This document shows, in pieces, positions 54,498 to 64,000 of a stretch of 64,000 nt of DNA. Source of the stretch: Scilla litardierei (lineage: Eukaryota; Streptophyta; Magnoliopsida; Asparagales; Asparagaceae); assembly GCA_030789695.1 (NCBI GenBank), contig CM061140.1, positions 173,500,319-173,564,318 of the forward strand, written 5' to 3'. Below the pieces are notes generated by a model, which was not told the DNA's origin, searched no databases, and saw only the letters and a program-made list of their open reading frames with translations. The position numbers and the translations under genes are program-made. Positions within the stretch are counted from its first letter, which is position 1. The number at the start of each line of letters is the position of its first letter.

Positions 54498-56610
54498 TCT
54501 GCCAACAAGCCAGTGTGAGGAGGAGGTCCTGAAGATTCTCCACATCCAAAACACTGTCCATCTCTTGTCGGACAAATTTACTGACAACCAGAAGATTGTC
54601 AAATCACACGTCCCTGCTGCTAACACTCCAGCTAGGATTGACATACCGCAAAATGGATGCAATCCGCCTGCAGCAGAAATGGTTGGACCTCTCAAAAAGA
54701 GAGGACGACCACCGGGATCCAAGGACCAAGTCCCTCGAAAGAGTAGGACCCTTGGCAATGGTAAACAAATACCACCACAGGATGCTAATTTAAGCCCTGC
54801 TACCACATCTCTCCCAAACTCTCATGAAGAGGAAAAACCGGGAGAAAATGAAGTATCGATACACTATGTAGGAACTGGGGAGTATTGGGACAGAAAAAGC
54901 ACAACAATAGATGACACATTTGCGTGTAATATTGCCATCAACGTCGCGTATTGCGACGATGATATTGAACCACGCTCTCTGACAGAATGTCAAAGCAGAG
55001 ATGATTGGTCAAAGTGGAAAGCGGCAATAGGAGTTGAGTTGGATTCACTCACCAAACGCAAGGTCTTCGGACCAATAGTCCAGACACCAAAAGGTGTAAA
55101 ACCTGTGGGTTATAAATGGGTATTTGTTAGAAAACGAAATGAACAGAATGAGATCGTACGCTACAAAGCAAGGCTTGTAGCGCAGGGTTTTACCCAACGT
55201 CCTGGGGTGGATTTTGAAACCACATACTCCCCGGTCATGGACGCGATCACCTTCCGATTCCTCATTGGCATAACAGCACAAGAGGGTTTAGATATGCAAC
55301 TCATGGACGTGGTTACTGCATACCTATATGGCAACCTAGACCGAGACATCTATATGAGATTGCCTGACGGTTATTCTTTGCCTGCAGCACTAAAAGAGAG
55401 AGAACGTGACATCTACTCAGTGAAACTGCAAAGATCATTATATGGTCTAAAACAATCTGGAAGGATGTGGTACAACAGACTGAGCGACTTCCTTGCACAG
55501 CAAGGATTTAAAAACGATACAGTCTGCCCTTGCATCTTTATAAGAGTAAAGGCAACAGGATTTGTAATTATATCCGTCTATGTAGACGACTTAAACCTCA
55601 TCGGATCTCCTGAAGAGATCGCAAAGATTTCTAGAAGCCTGACAGAAACTTTCGAGATGAAAGACCTCGGAAAATCAAAATTCTGTTTAGGCCTTCAGAT
55701 AGAGCATCTTAAAGATGGGATCTTGTTACACCAGTCAACTTACACATCGAACTTATTGAAAAAGTTTCAGATGGATAAGTGCCACCCCCTCAGTACTCCG
55801 ATGGTCGTCAGATCATTGGACGTACACAAAGACCCCTTCCGGCCGCTGGAAGAGGGGGAGGAAGTACTAGGCCCCGAAGTGCCTTATTTAAGTGCTATCG
55901 GTGCACTCCTTTACCTGGCTAACTGCACTCGCCCTGACATAGCGTTTGCAGTAAACTTACTAGCCAGATATAGTGCTGCACCTACACAACGGCACTGGAC
56001 CGGAGTTAAGCATCTTCTGCGCTACCTCCAAGGGTCCATAGACTTAGGTCTATTCTACAGGAAAGGGGCATCAACTGGTTTAGTTGGTTATGCTGACGCA
56101 GGTTACAGGTCCGATCCTCATACAGAGAAGTCTCAGACCGGATACATGTTCACATATGGCGGCACTGCCATATCCTGGAGATCTGTGAAGCAGACCATGA
56201 CGACCGTCTCATCCACCCACTCAGAGCTACTAGCGATCTTCGAAGCAAGCAAGGAATGCTTATGGCTACGCTCGGTGATCCAGCACATACTCACCTCCAC
56301 CGGCCTGACGACCGGCGTTCTTGCACCCACTACACTCCATGAAGACAATGCATCATGTATAGCCCAGCTACAGGACGGCTACATCAAAGGTGACAAGACG
56401 AAGCATATCTCCCCCAAGTTCTTCTGGATGCACGACCTTCAGAAGCAAAAGCAGATTGAGGTACAGAAGATCCAATCATGTAATAACTTGACGGATTTGC
56501 TTACCAAATCCCTGCCTACTAGTATCTTTGAGAAACTTGTATATGGGATTGTGATGAGGAGAGTGAGTAAATGTAAACTGGGTCAGGATGAGAGAACTAT
56601 GAACTCATAG
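54493..56610 (+). CDS. Copia pol part 2 (copy 2): reverse transcriptase and RNase H
   Basis: The frame is open from about 54493 across the frameshift point; it has no ATG of its own near the start and depends on the upstream frame. It contains the RT start GYKWVFVRKRNE, YKARLVAQGFTQRPG, QLMDVVTAYLYGNLD, YGLKQSGRMWYNRL, the catalytic box YVDDLNLIGSPEE and GLQIEHLKDGILLHQ; then the RNase H region with GYADAGYRSDP, SQTGYMFTYGG, STHSELLAIFEASKE and LHEDNASCI, ending near LTDLLTKSLPTSIF. It stops at 56610 about 310 bp before the 3' LTR. Reverse transcriptase copies element RNA into DNA; RNase H degrades the template. Confidence 0.94.
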   Translation, partial: FDLPTSQCEEEVLKILHIQNTVHLLSDKFTDNQKIVKSHVPAANTPARIDIPQNGCNPPAAEMVGPLKKRGRPPGSKDQVPRKSRTLGNGKQIPPQDANLSPATTSLPNSHEEEKPGENEVSIHYVGTGEYWDRKSTTIDDTFACNIAINVAYCDDDIEPRSLTECQSRDDWSKWKAAIGVELDSLTKRKVFGPIVQTPKGVKPVGYKWVFVRKRNEQNEIVRYKARLVAQGFTQRPGVDFETTYSPVMDAITFRFLIGITAQEGLDMQLMDVVTAYLYGNLDRDIYMRLPDGYSLPAALKERERDIYSVKLQRSLYGLKQSGRMWYNRLSDFLAQQGFKNDTVCPCIFIRVKATGFVIISVYVDDLNLIGSPEEIAKISRSLTETFEMKDLGKSKFCLGLQIEHLKDGILLHQSTYTSNLLKKFQMDKCHPLSTPMVVRSLDVHKDPFRPLEEGEEVLGPEVPYLSAIGALLYLANCTRPDIAFAVNLLARYSAAPTQRHWTGVKHLLRYLQGSIDLGLFYRKGASTGLVGYADAGYRSDPHTEKSQTGYMFTYGGTAISWRSVKQTMTTVSSTHSELLAIFEASKECLWLRSVIQHILTSTGLTTGVLAPTTLHEDNASCIAQLQDGYIKGDKTKHISPKFFWMHDLQKQKQIEVQKIQSCNNLTDLLTKSLPTSIFEKLVYGIVMRRVSKCKLGQDERTMNS

Positions 56611-56920
56611 ATACATAGGAGACTGATGTATAGATTCATAGGAAATCTGCAAGCCTGAAGCTTGGTCAGATAAGGGGGAGTCAATTGCAGAGTTGTACTT
56701 TTTTCCCTTGGCTACAGGTTTTTTCCCACTGGGTTTTCCGTAGTCAAGGTTTTGACGAGGCAACCTCGTTGACTCTGGATCCTGAAGTATCCACCCCTAT
56801 ACACATCCCCAAAACATGGGAAGTTATGGGTTAACTATTCTTTCTTTAACAAGACAGTTACCTTAACTCGGATCCTGAAGAATCCACCTCTTATTTCAAT
56901 GTTGATTGGATAAGGGGAAG

Positions 56921-57041
56921 TGTTATGAATAGGCTCATTGGGCCAATTGGGTATCCAACCCACTATTGAAAGTTATAAATACACGGGTAGGGGGGCTCTT
57001 AACCCCTTACACCTATTTCTCCCTAAATTCCCTTCACAACA
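56921..57041 (+). repeat. 3' LTR of Copia copy 2 (121 bp)
   Basis: Pairs with 51639-51759; one C/T difference noted near the start (GGCCCATT versus GGCTCATT). Confidence 0.96.
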
Positions 57042-59024
57042 AGTTTTTAGTTTATATTTTAGGTATAAATAGAACAAATTAAATTTGGGTAGACCCCACA
57101 CCACTTTCCACCACCAACTTTCTTCAACCAAAAGAACACACTACACGGAATGAGACTCACCTCAGCTTTCCAACTCCACAATCTAATCCCATTTTCCAAC
57201 AAAAGAACACACTACACACCAATTTCTCTTTCATCAGATTCCACACTTCTCAACTTTCCCCATTATACTTTTCTACAAAAGAACATGCCCTTAGTACCTC
57301 GAGCAAGCGGCTGGTGGTACAGTAGTTCATCTATTTATTTTTTAAATTTTTTTGATGTAATTAAAATAAAAAATAAGTTTTTAATTTAAGATCAATTATA
57401 CAGTATAATTTTCTATAAGTTAAAATAAATTTTGCATAAATTAAAAGTACGCATCCCAACATCAACAACTCCAACACTGTTGCCAAACAAAAAAAACAAT
57501 AGAACTTACCTTTTCAAAAACTCACTTTCAAATATATTCTAACACCATGACTCCCACCCTAATTATGAAACGGGGCCATATGCATTCATGTTTGCTTGGC
57601 TTGTCATATCATGATTGACAATGGGAATGCCAAGTTCAAAGATTAATATTTTTGAGACAGACTATTTACACCTCTAAAGATATGAGTGTAGATGATAATT
57701 AGGTGTTTAAAATGGTAAAAAGCAAGTGAGAGATAAAGTGAATTGACACGATGATATGAAATTATTTCCATATTTAGCTACTAACCATTACATACACTCT
57801 TATACTAGGGGTGTATATAGCAATTCTCATATTTTTTTGCTCAATCGAAAGGTCGGAAATATGGGCCCTGAAACACTGGTACATTAATCGTTCAACTCCG
57901 AACACGGAAACGTCATGCATCCACCACAGCCCTGAAAGCTGTGTTGCGTCCAAAAGCATCAAACCGACTCGATGTTGACCGAAAGGGCAACAATTCTTTT
58001 GAGATGAGAAATAGCTGGTGCTTGTTGCAGCTGTAGACAAGTTAACCTCCTCAATTTGGATACTTGCTCTATAAAAAAAAAACTTATAAAACAATAAGAA
58101 CGTGCAATTTGCAAATCACAATTACAATCTTTTTTTTGTCTTTACTCTTGGCAACGCAAGAAGAGCACGATGCCACTGTGACACTGTCTGCGATATTTTG
58201 ATGCTAGGTTGGGCGTGGGTCCCACAATTCCGCCCCCTGAAGAGTGACAGCTGGAATGAGCACCACCGTACACATGAACGTTCCTTTGTTGATAAGAGCC
58301 CATCACAAATTTTCAATGAGATAAGATATAAAGGAGACAATTTGCTGGGTGGTACTAGCACTTCCTTTCCTGTGAAGATGTCGATGATTTGATTCCTGTT
58401 TTTCGATGTATAAAAAAATTAGCAAATAAATATGTAGAAGTGTACCTAACTCCATATAGAATAATGGCCTTCCACTTCCAGATCAACACGGATGTTATCT
58501 TTGGTATTCATATTTTAGCACATCATAAAAATAGAAATTAACTTTTAAATTTCTACATATTAAAAATAGAATGATCCTGTGTTGCAATGAAAGGAAACTC
58601 TTTCGGTCATTTTGACGAACACCTTGCAGCCTTTCATGAAGAGAAGTCTTTACTTGGGCATTTCGTCGAACATCTGTTGTGCCTCCATCGTTTTGTAAGT
58701 CTATACGCAAGTTCTGTTGGATAATTTGTGTGTTGCAAGTTTATGTACTGCTATACCCTTGGAACGTGATTAGCCACTTGCAAGGTTACTTTCAGCAAGG
58801 AACATGAATGCTAGATTGCAAACAGTGCATCAATAAGTTTGTTTGTTTGTCTACTTCTTTGTTGCGGCCAGTTGCTTGAAATCGAAATGCTTACATACAT
58901 CCAAGTAGGCCAATTTACTCCTATCACAGACTAAATTGCAAAAAATGTTACCATTTGTAAGTCCTCCATTTTTCATTAACACCAAAAAATTTCAACAAGG
59001 GTCATAAAGCATGGAGGTATATCC
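57042..59024. other. Intergenic between two Copia elements
   Basis: 57120-57300 has repeated AAAAGAACACACTACAC words matching inverted words left of Copia copy 2. The remainder (57300-59024) is AT-rich and without recognised features; the open frames there lack homology that I can see. Confidence 0.4.
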
Positions 59025-59282
59025 TGTTAATAATAATATCCAAACAGCTTTAACAGCTTTGAATTAGTCATGTATCCCTATTTTTTAGTTTTCTGTTAAG
59101 TGAAGAGATATTGTAGGATCTGTTGAGATCATCTCTACTCACTATCCCTATTCTTTAGTTTTCTGTTAAGTGTAGAGATATTGTAGGATCTGTTAAGATC
59201 ATCTCTACTCACTCTCACTGCTATGCATAAATAGGCATCATCATTCATAATAAAAGGATTCAACCCTTTATCATTCTCTAGA
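59025..59282 (+). repeat. 5' LTR of Copia copy 3, with internal duplication
   Basis: It contains two tandem copies of a roughly 78-bp unit, each with TTTAGTTTTCTGTTAAGTG, AGAGATATTGTAGGATCTGT and CATCTCTACTCAC. The same duplication is in the 3' LTR, so it predates insertion. The end reads TCTAGA where the 3' LTR has TCTACA. Confidence 0.92.
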
Positions 59283-59353
59283 TGGTATCAGAGCCTCCAC
59301 GTTCCTGAACCTACTCCTCCTTTTTTTTTCTTACCTACAAAATACCTCTCACC

Positions 59354-62300
59354 ATGTTAGCAGAATACACATCCAATATTTCCAATCCCTACGAAACCAC
59401 AAAACCATTCACAAACATTATTCTTACACCTCCTGCTCGCAACAACCAGCATGTTTCTCTAGCCAAGCCCTTCCTAGGCCTCTGCCAATGGTGCAAGACT
59501 CGGGGCCATGTCCTCACCCAATGTCCGATCTTCCGCTCTCAGCACCCCACCATTTCCCTTCCTCATTCGGCTCGTTTTCCTGCACCAGCCCCAGCTCGAC
59601 CACATGCCAACTCTCTCGATTCTACCTCCAGTGACTCACATTGGCTTGTAGATAGTGGGGCGTCGCAACATGTCACTCATGATCTCGACACTCTGGCTCT
59701 TCATCACCCATATAATGGTCCTGATGCTTTGTTTATGGGCAACGGTAAAGGTTTAAACATAACTCATACTGGATCTCTTAAGCTTGTTAATTTCTCTCTA
59801 TCTAATGTTCTATGTGTCCCTTCCATGTCCAAAAATATAATATCAGTCTCTCAATTCACTACACAAAATAATTCTGCTATTATTTTCTTACCTGATTGTT
59901 TTCTTGTGAAAGACATCTCAACGGGGAAAACAGTGCTTAAAGGTCCGTGTGTTGATGGTGTTTATGTCTGGCCATCACCTTCTCCGACCAACCACCATCT
60001 AAATCTCTCGTCTTCTGCACTATGGCACCACAAACTCGGCCATCCATCCTCTGCTATTTTTCAATTCGTCCAGAAGCAATTCAAATTAGGTTCTTCAAAT
60101 TTTTTGCAATCAGATTGTTCTTCGTGTCAATTAAACAAGAGCCACAAGCTCCCTTTTCATGAGTCAACTATTATTTCCTCTTATCCTTTGGAAATTATTT
60201 TTACTGATGTTTGGACTTCTCCGGTTGTATCTTATGATGGTCTTCGATACTATTGCATATTTGTTGACCATTTTACACGATATATATGGTTCTATCCTCT
60301 CAAAAAGAAATCGGACACACAATCTGTTTTCATTAAATTCAAGGCTCTAGTTGAAAATTTCTTCAAACACAAAATTAAAATACTCTACTCTGACAATGGA
60401 GGTGAATATACTGCACTTAAATCATATCTTAGTACACACGTGATCAGCCACCTCACTTCCCCTTCGCACACTCCTGAACATAATGGCCTCTCGGAACGCC
60501 GCCATCGACACCTTGTTGAGACCGGCTTATCCATGCTCACCCATTCTGGTATGCCGCTTGATCATTGACCTCACGCCTTGAACACAACCGTCTATCTCAT
60601 AAACCGCCTTCCAACACCTGTCCTAAATCATGACTCTCCGTTCTCTAAACTGCTCCACACTTCACCAAATTATAACAAGCTTAGGAGTTTTGGTTGTTTA
60701 TGTTTTCCATGGCTTAAACCGTATACTAATCATAAACTTGCACCTAGATCTATTATGTGTGTTTTTGTAGGGTATTCCTTCACTCAGAGTGCTTATCAAT
60801 GCGTGGATCCAAACACAAGGCGTATCTATACCTCCGGGCATGTTCGTTTCATGGAATCTGAGTACCCTTACCGTAGCCTCCCAACCAGCACTTGTTCCAC
60901 CGAATTCCCCATCAATTATTGGACGACTATACATCTTCCTGTGGTTCAACCTACCTCGCCATCGACCCCACCAACATCCATAAATACTACCTCTGATCCA
61001 CCTATTGTGGAATCCTTACATACCGGTATGATCCCATCTTCCTCATCCTCTATCTCTATTCCTCCCCCATCATCATCACATCCAAATCCTACCCCACCCA
61101 TCCCACATCCACCTGCTAAGCTCAATCAAAAACGACCTCCTCTCCCTGCTCGCGGTATGGTCACCCGATCCTGAAATAACATAACCAAACCCACCACAAA
61201 ATTAAACCTCCTTGCCCACACAAATCCACCACAAGAGCCAAAAACCATCACCCAAGCCTTGAAACAGCCCGAATGGGAGCGGCAATGCAACACGAGTATG
61301 ATGCTCTTCGCCATAACCATACTTGGAACCTCGTTCCTGCATCTCCTCAACAAAACTTAGTTGGCTGAAAGTGGGTCTTCCGCATCAAACACTTGCCTGA
61401 CGGTTCAATTGACCGTTACAAAGCGCGGCTTGTCGCTAAAGGGTTTCACCAACGCCCAGGGTGGGATTACACTGAGACATTTAGCCCAGTGGTCAAGCCC
61501 GTGACAGTCCGTATTGTGCTCACTCTCGTCGTCCATTATGGCTGGCCGTTAAAGCAACTTGACATCAACAACGCATTCCTTCAAGGAACTCTCAAAGAAG
61601 AAGTATACATAGCGCAACCTCCTGGTTTCATAGATACTGATCATCCTCATCACGTCTACAAACTCAACAAATCCATATACGGACTTAAACAGGCACCGCA
61701 AGCGTGGTACCAAGAACTTCTGAGCTATCTTCTCTCTCTAGGCTTCACCAATTCAGTTGCTGATGCCTCACTATTCATTTATCGTCATGGACTAACAACT
61801 CTTTTTTTGTTAGTTTATGTCGATGATATTATTATAACAGGTACCACTTCTTCTGCTGTTGATGGTCTAATCCACAATCTTGCCCACCAATTCTCACTGA
61901 AAGACCTTGGCAGTCTAAGCTACTTTCTGGGTGTCGAGGTCTTGTCCACCACTAATGCTGGTATTTTTCTGAGCCAACGCAAGTATGCCTTGGATCTGCT
62001 AGTTAAATCTGGTTTCGATGATACCAAGGCAGTTTTGACCCCAATGTCCGCTCTGGCTCCGTTGATGCGTGATGGGGGTACTCTGCTACCATCAACGACT
62101 GACTATTGCACACTAGTAGGCAGCCTACAATACCTAAGCTTGACACGTCCGGATATTGCTTTTAGTGTCAACAAGTTGTCACAATTCATGCAGACACCTA
62201 CAAGCGATCATTGGCAGGCCCTGAAGCGCTTACTTCGCTATCTTGCTGGCACACTTGACCACGGTGTTCACATTTCTGCTTCCGCCCCTCTTATCTTTCA

Positions 62301-62823
62301 TGCCTTCTCGGATGCTGATTGGGCTGGTGATAAGAATGATTTCATATCAACCACCGGCTACCTTCTCTACCTTGGCAAAACACCAATTTCCTGGAGCTCC
62401 AGAAAACAAAAATCAGTTGCTCGATCCTCTACGGAGGCTGAATACAAGGCCTTGGTAGACACAGCGGTTGAACTGATGTGGGTCATGGCTTTGTTCACTG
62501 AACTTGGGCATCCACAACAAACACCTCCGGTCATTTATTGTGATAATCTTGGAGCCACTAGTCTCAGCGCCAACCCGGTTTTCCATTCTCGGATGAAGCA
62601 TATTGCACTTGCCTACCACTTTGTCCGTGAACAAGTTCAGAAAGGGACGTTTCAGGTCTCACACGTCTCCACCAACGATCAACTAGCTGACGTATTGACC
62701 AAACCACTCCTTCGCCCTCGGTTTGCTGCGCTTCTCTTCAAGTTGAATCTTGCCCACATGCCAATTAACTTGCGAGGGAATGTTAATAATAATATCCAAA
62801 CAGCTTTAACAGCTTTGAATTAG
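59354..62823 (+). pseudogene. Copia copy 3 pol: knuckle, protease, integrase, RT, RNase H, broken
   Basis: ATG 59354 opens a frame with little before the CCHC knuckle CQWCKTRGHVLTQC, followed by the protease WLVDSGASQHVTHD, the GAG-pre-integrase HHKLGHP and the integrase with TDVWTSP, YSDNGGEY and HNGLSERRHR. TGA at 60566-60568 sits where the family usually has Trp. The same frame resumes to TGA 61172-61174 through the integrase C-terminus (GCLCFPWLKPY). A frameshift lies between 61175 and 61360, and TGA 61366-61368 again replaces a Trp codon. Then an intact RT/RNase H stretch follows to 62823: RYKARLVAKGFHQRPG, LDINNAFLQG, YGLKQAPQAWY, VYVDDIIITG, STEAEYKAL and ADVLTKPL, whose stop lies within the 3' LTR. 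Confidence 0.93.
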
Positions 62824-63038
62824 TCATGTATCCCTATTCTTTAGTTTTCTGTTAAGTGAAGAGATATTGTAGGATCTGTTAAGATCATCTCTACTCACTA
62901 TCCATATTCTTTAGTTTTCTGTTAAGTGTAGAGACATTGTAGGATCTGTTAAGATCATCTCTACTCACTCTCACTGCTATGTATAAATTGGCATCATCAT
63001 TCATAATAAAAGGATTCAACCCTTTATAATTCTCTACA
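62781..63038 (+). repeat. 3' LTR of Copia copy 3
   Basis: TGTTAATAATAATATCC ... TTCTCTACA, pairs with 59025-59282. The pol stop codon lies inside it. Confidence 0.92.
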
Positions 63039-63043
63039 TCTCC

Positions 63044-63553
63044 TTCCCAGAAGACCCCTCCGGCTGCTCCTCCTCCTCGGGCCGCTTCCGTGGATGCCAC
63101 ATTGCTACTACAGGATCAATTCATAGAAGGACAAAAGAAATAAAGAAGAAAAGACGAAGAACAAATTAGCTAAATCTCAAGGAGAACGAATATATTCCAA
63201 ATTCGATGCTTACATCAAATCCCCTTCCTCACTATTTATCCATCCCCTACTCTCACCATTCTCTAACAGAGTTCCGTTAATCCCTAAGGCTCACCCTCTC
63301 ACTCTTTTGGCCCTTCGGTAGCTGGAGGATAAGAAAAGAATCCAGCTGTATAAGAAAGAATCCGACGCTCTTCTGACCCCTGGGTCCCATCTCGCATCAA
63401 CGGCTCTCCATTATCGTTTCAAACGATTCCACGGCTACGATTATAACCCAGATAATGGCTACGATCACTCCTGCCCTTAATCCAACAGCCTTCCTCCATC
63501 CAACGGCTAGTTGCTCTGCTCCCTCCAGTCCGCAGCACCGATCTTCCCCAAGC
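63044..63553 (-). other. 3' untranslated/LTR region of the chromovirus (inferred)
   Basis: It lies downstream of the chromodomain stop in the minus direction and holds a purine-rich GCTTGGGGAAGATCGG stretch near 63550-63535 that could be a polypurine tract. No LTR partner is in the window. Copia copy 3 appears to have inserted at its left border. Confidence 0.4.
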
Positions 63554-64000
63554 TCAACGACGGCACGTTCCAGCTCCTTCCCCCATTAGTTCCGACGACC
63601 TTGCCTCAAGGTCGAATGTAGGAAAGCGCTTCACTAGATCCCAGTAGCTCTTCCAAGTAGTGTCCTCGGCGCTCCTCTGCTTCCATTTGATTAGAACCTG
63701 TGAGATTAACACATTTCTTTGACGAATTGTCCGTCGATCGAAAATTGCTTCGGGTTCATCCACGATCTCCTCCAAATAACAAGGTTGATCTTTCTGAATC
63801 ACTATACTGGTTCCCAATTTCTCTTTCAATTGCGAAACATGGAACACAGGATGGATTTTGGATGTGTTGGGCATCTCCAGCTTGTAGGCAACATGGCCAA
63901 TTTTCTCAGCAATTCTATAGGGGCCGTAATACTTAGGGGAAAGTTTGTGAGGTTTCCTCATTGCAGCTGTTACTTGTCTGTAGGGTTGGAGACGGAGGTA
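63554..64000 (-). CDS. Ty3/Gypsy chromovirus pol, C-terminal integrase and chromodomain (partial)
   Basis: The frame is open to the window edge and starts upstream of it, with YLRLQPYRQVTA visible before MRKPHKLSPKYYGPYRIAEK. KLSPKYYGPYRI is the conserved GPF/Y module at the end of chromovirus integrases; VFHVSQLKEKLG follows. The chromodomain spans roughly the last 55 residues before the tail (IFDRRTIRQRN, QVLIKWKQRSAEDTTW) and would target insertion to specific chromatin. Stop TGA is at 63556-63554. The first part of pol lies beyond 64000, so completeness cannot be judged. Confidence 0.92.
   Translation of the reverse strand, partial: YLRLQPYRQVTAAMRKPHKLSPKYYGPYRIAEKIGHVAYKLEMPNTSKIHPVFHVSQLKEKLGTSIVIQKDQPCYLEEIVDEPEAIFDRRTIRQRNVLISQVLIKWKQRSAEDTTWKSYWDLVKRFPTFDLEARSSELMGEGAGTCRR

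Larger units (their letters stand above)
51639..57041 (+). mobile_element. Copia copy 2: near-complete element with 121-bp LTRs
   Basis: It is 5403 bp with LTRs 51639-51759 and 56921-57041 that differ by a single base by eye, and a perfect target duplication AGTTT (51634-51638 and 57042-57046). The candidate primer site CGTTATCAGCACG follows the 5' LTR; the polypurine tract GGATAAGGGGAAG precedes the 3' LTR. It encodes gag and, after a spacer of about 160 bp, a separate pol with order protease-integrase-RT-RNase H, which is Copia order. Pol has one frameshift. LTRs of about 120 bp are very short for a Copia element. Confidence 0.96.
59025..63038 (+). mobile_element. Copia copy 3: different family, 258-bp LTRs, gag missing
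   Basis: LTRs 59025-59282 and 62781-63038 are both 258 bp. The primer site TGGTATCAGAGCC (59283-59295, initiator-Met type) follows the 5' LTR and a purine tract GCGAGGGAA precedes the 3' LTR. Flanks TATCC and TCTCC look like a target duplication with one change. Between primer site and zinc knuckle there is only about 200 bp, so the gag domain is deleted. Pol is broken by TGA codons and a frameshift. Motifs suggest the Ale/Retrofit branch, with modest confidence. Confidence 0.93.

Noticed and set aside
51140..57590. A larger hAT-like element with CCGTTTGG-type ends around Copia copy 2
   Set aside because: The two ends match only loosely and no 8-bp duplication was found; only the shorter inverted words are reported.
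58102..58392. 96-codon plus-strand frame between Copia copies 2 and 3
   Set aside because: No recognisable motif, no codon bias evidence and a similar-length frame on the opposite strand.
62891..63100. Minus-strand frame with Gly/Ala-rich start
   Set aside because: It spans the Copia copy 3 LTR border and has no homology that I recognise.

Overview
This is a stretch of a flowering-plant nuclear genome: two ordinary protein-coding genes, both on the minus strand, in a landscape dominated by transposable elements. The evidence for a plant is a spliced SR-protein kinase (SRPK) gene with plant-type N-terminus, an intronless AVT3-type vacuolar amino-acid transporter gene, and plant lineages of Copia, Gypsy (Athila/Tat-like and chromovirus), LINE, hAT and Mutator-like elements. 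The species cannot be named from the sequence.

Layout. 1-1557: LTR-like debris downstream of the SRPK gene. 1558-22098: SRPK gene (446 aa, four exons), with a very large second intron (2008-19731, about 17.7 kb). That intron holds a Mutator-type MITE (9-bp target duplication) interrupted by a hAT element (8-bp target duplication), an old LTR element with GC-rich cargo, a Copia remnant lacking reverse transcriptase, a Gypsy 5' fragment and inverted LTR-like segments. 22502-45472: a short-LTR Copia element (copy 1) starting about 400 bp upstream of the SRPK start codon and split by a nest. A LARD-like Gypsy element with 2.8-kb LTRs and no visible coding capacity (25014-41353, minus) sits inside it. 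That element carries a young gag-only Athila/Tat-like element (28216-33857, minus; 1475-bp LTRs, tRNA-Asp-type primer site) and a 5'-truncated LINE (34018-35440, minus). A CCCG-rich hAT MITE (44371-44848) interrupts the RNase H region of the Copia.

46178-47430: possible solo LTR. 48282-49568: AVT3-like transporter gene, with a cluster of near-perfect palindromes 0.2-0.5 kb upstream of its start. 50831-51020: a MITE. 51639-57041: a nearly intact second copy of the short-LTR Copia family (121-bp LTRs, AGTTT target duplication, one frameshift). 59025-63038: a different Copia element (258-bp LTRs) without gag and with TGA stops. 63554-64000: C-terminal integrase and chromodomain of a chromovirus, running off the right edge.

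The two host genes are not obviously functionally linked: SRPK phosphorylates splicing factors, AVT3 exports amino acids from the vacuole. I saw no tRNA, rRNA or CRISPR. The most noteworthy items are the multi-level nest, the young gag-only element, the split gag/pol design with an intron-like spacer shared by both short-LTR Copia copies, the giant TE-filled kinase intron and the palindrome cluster near the transporter promoter.
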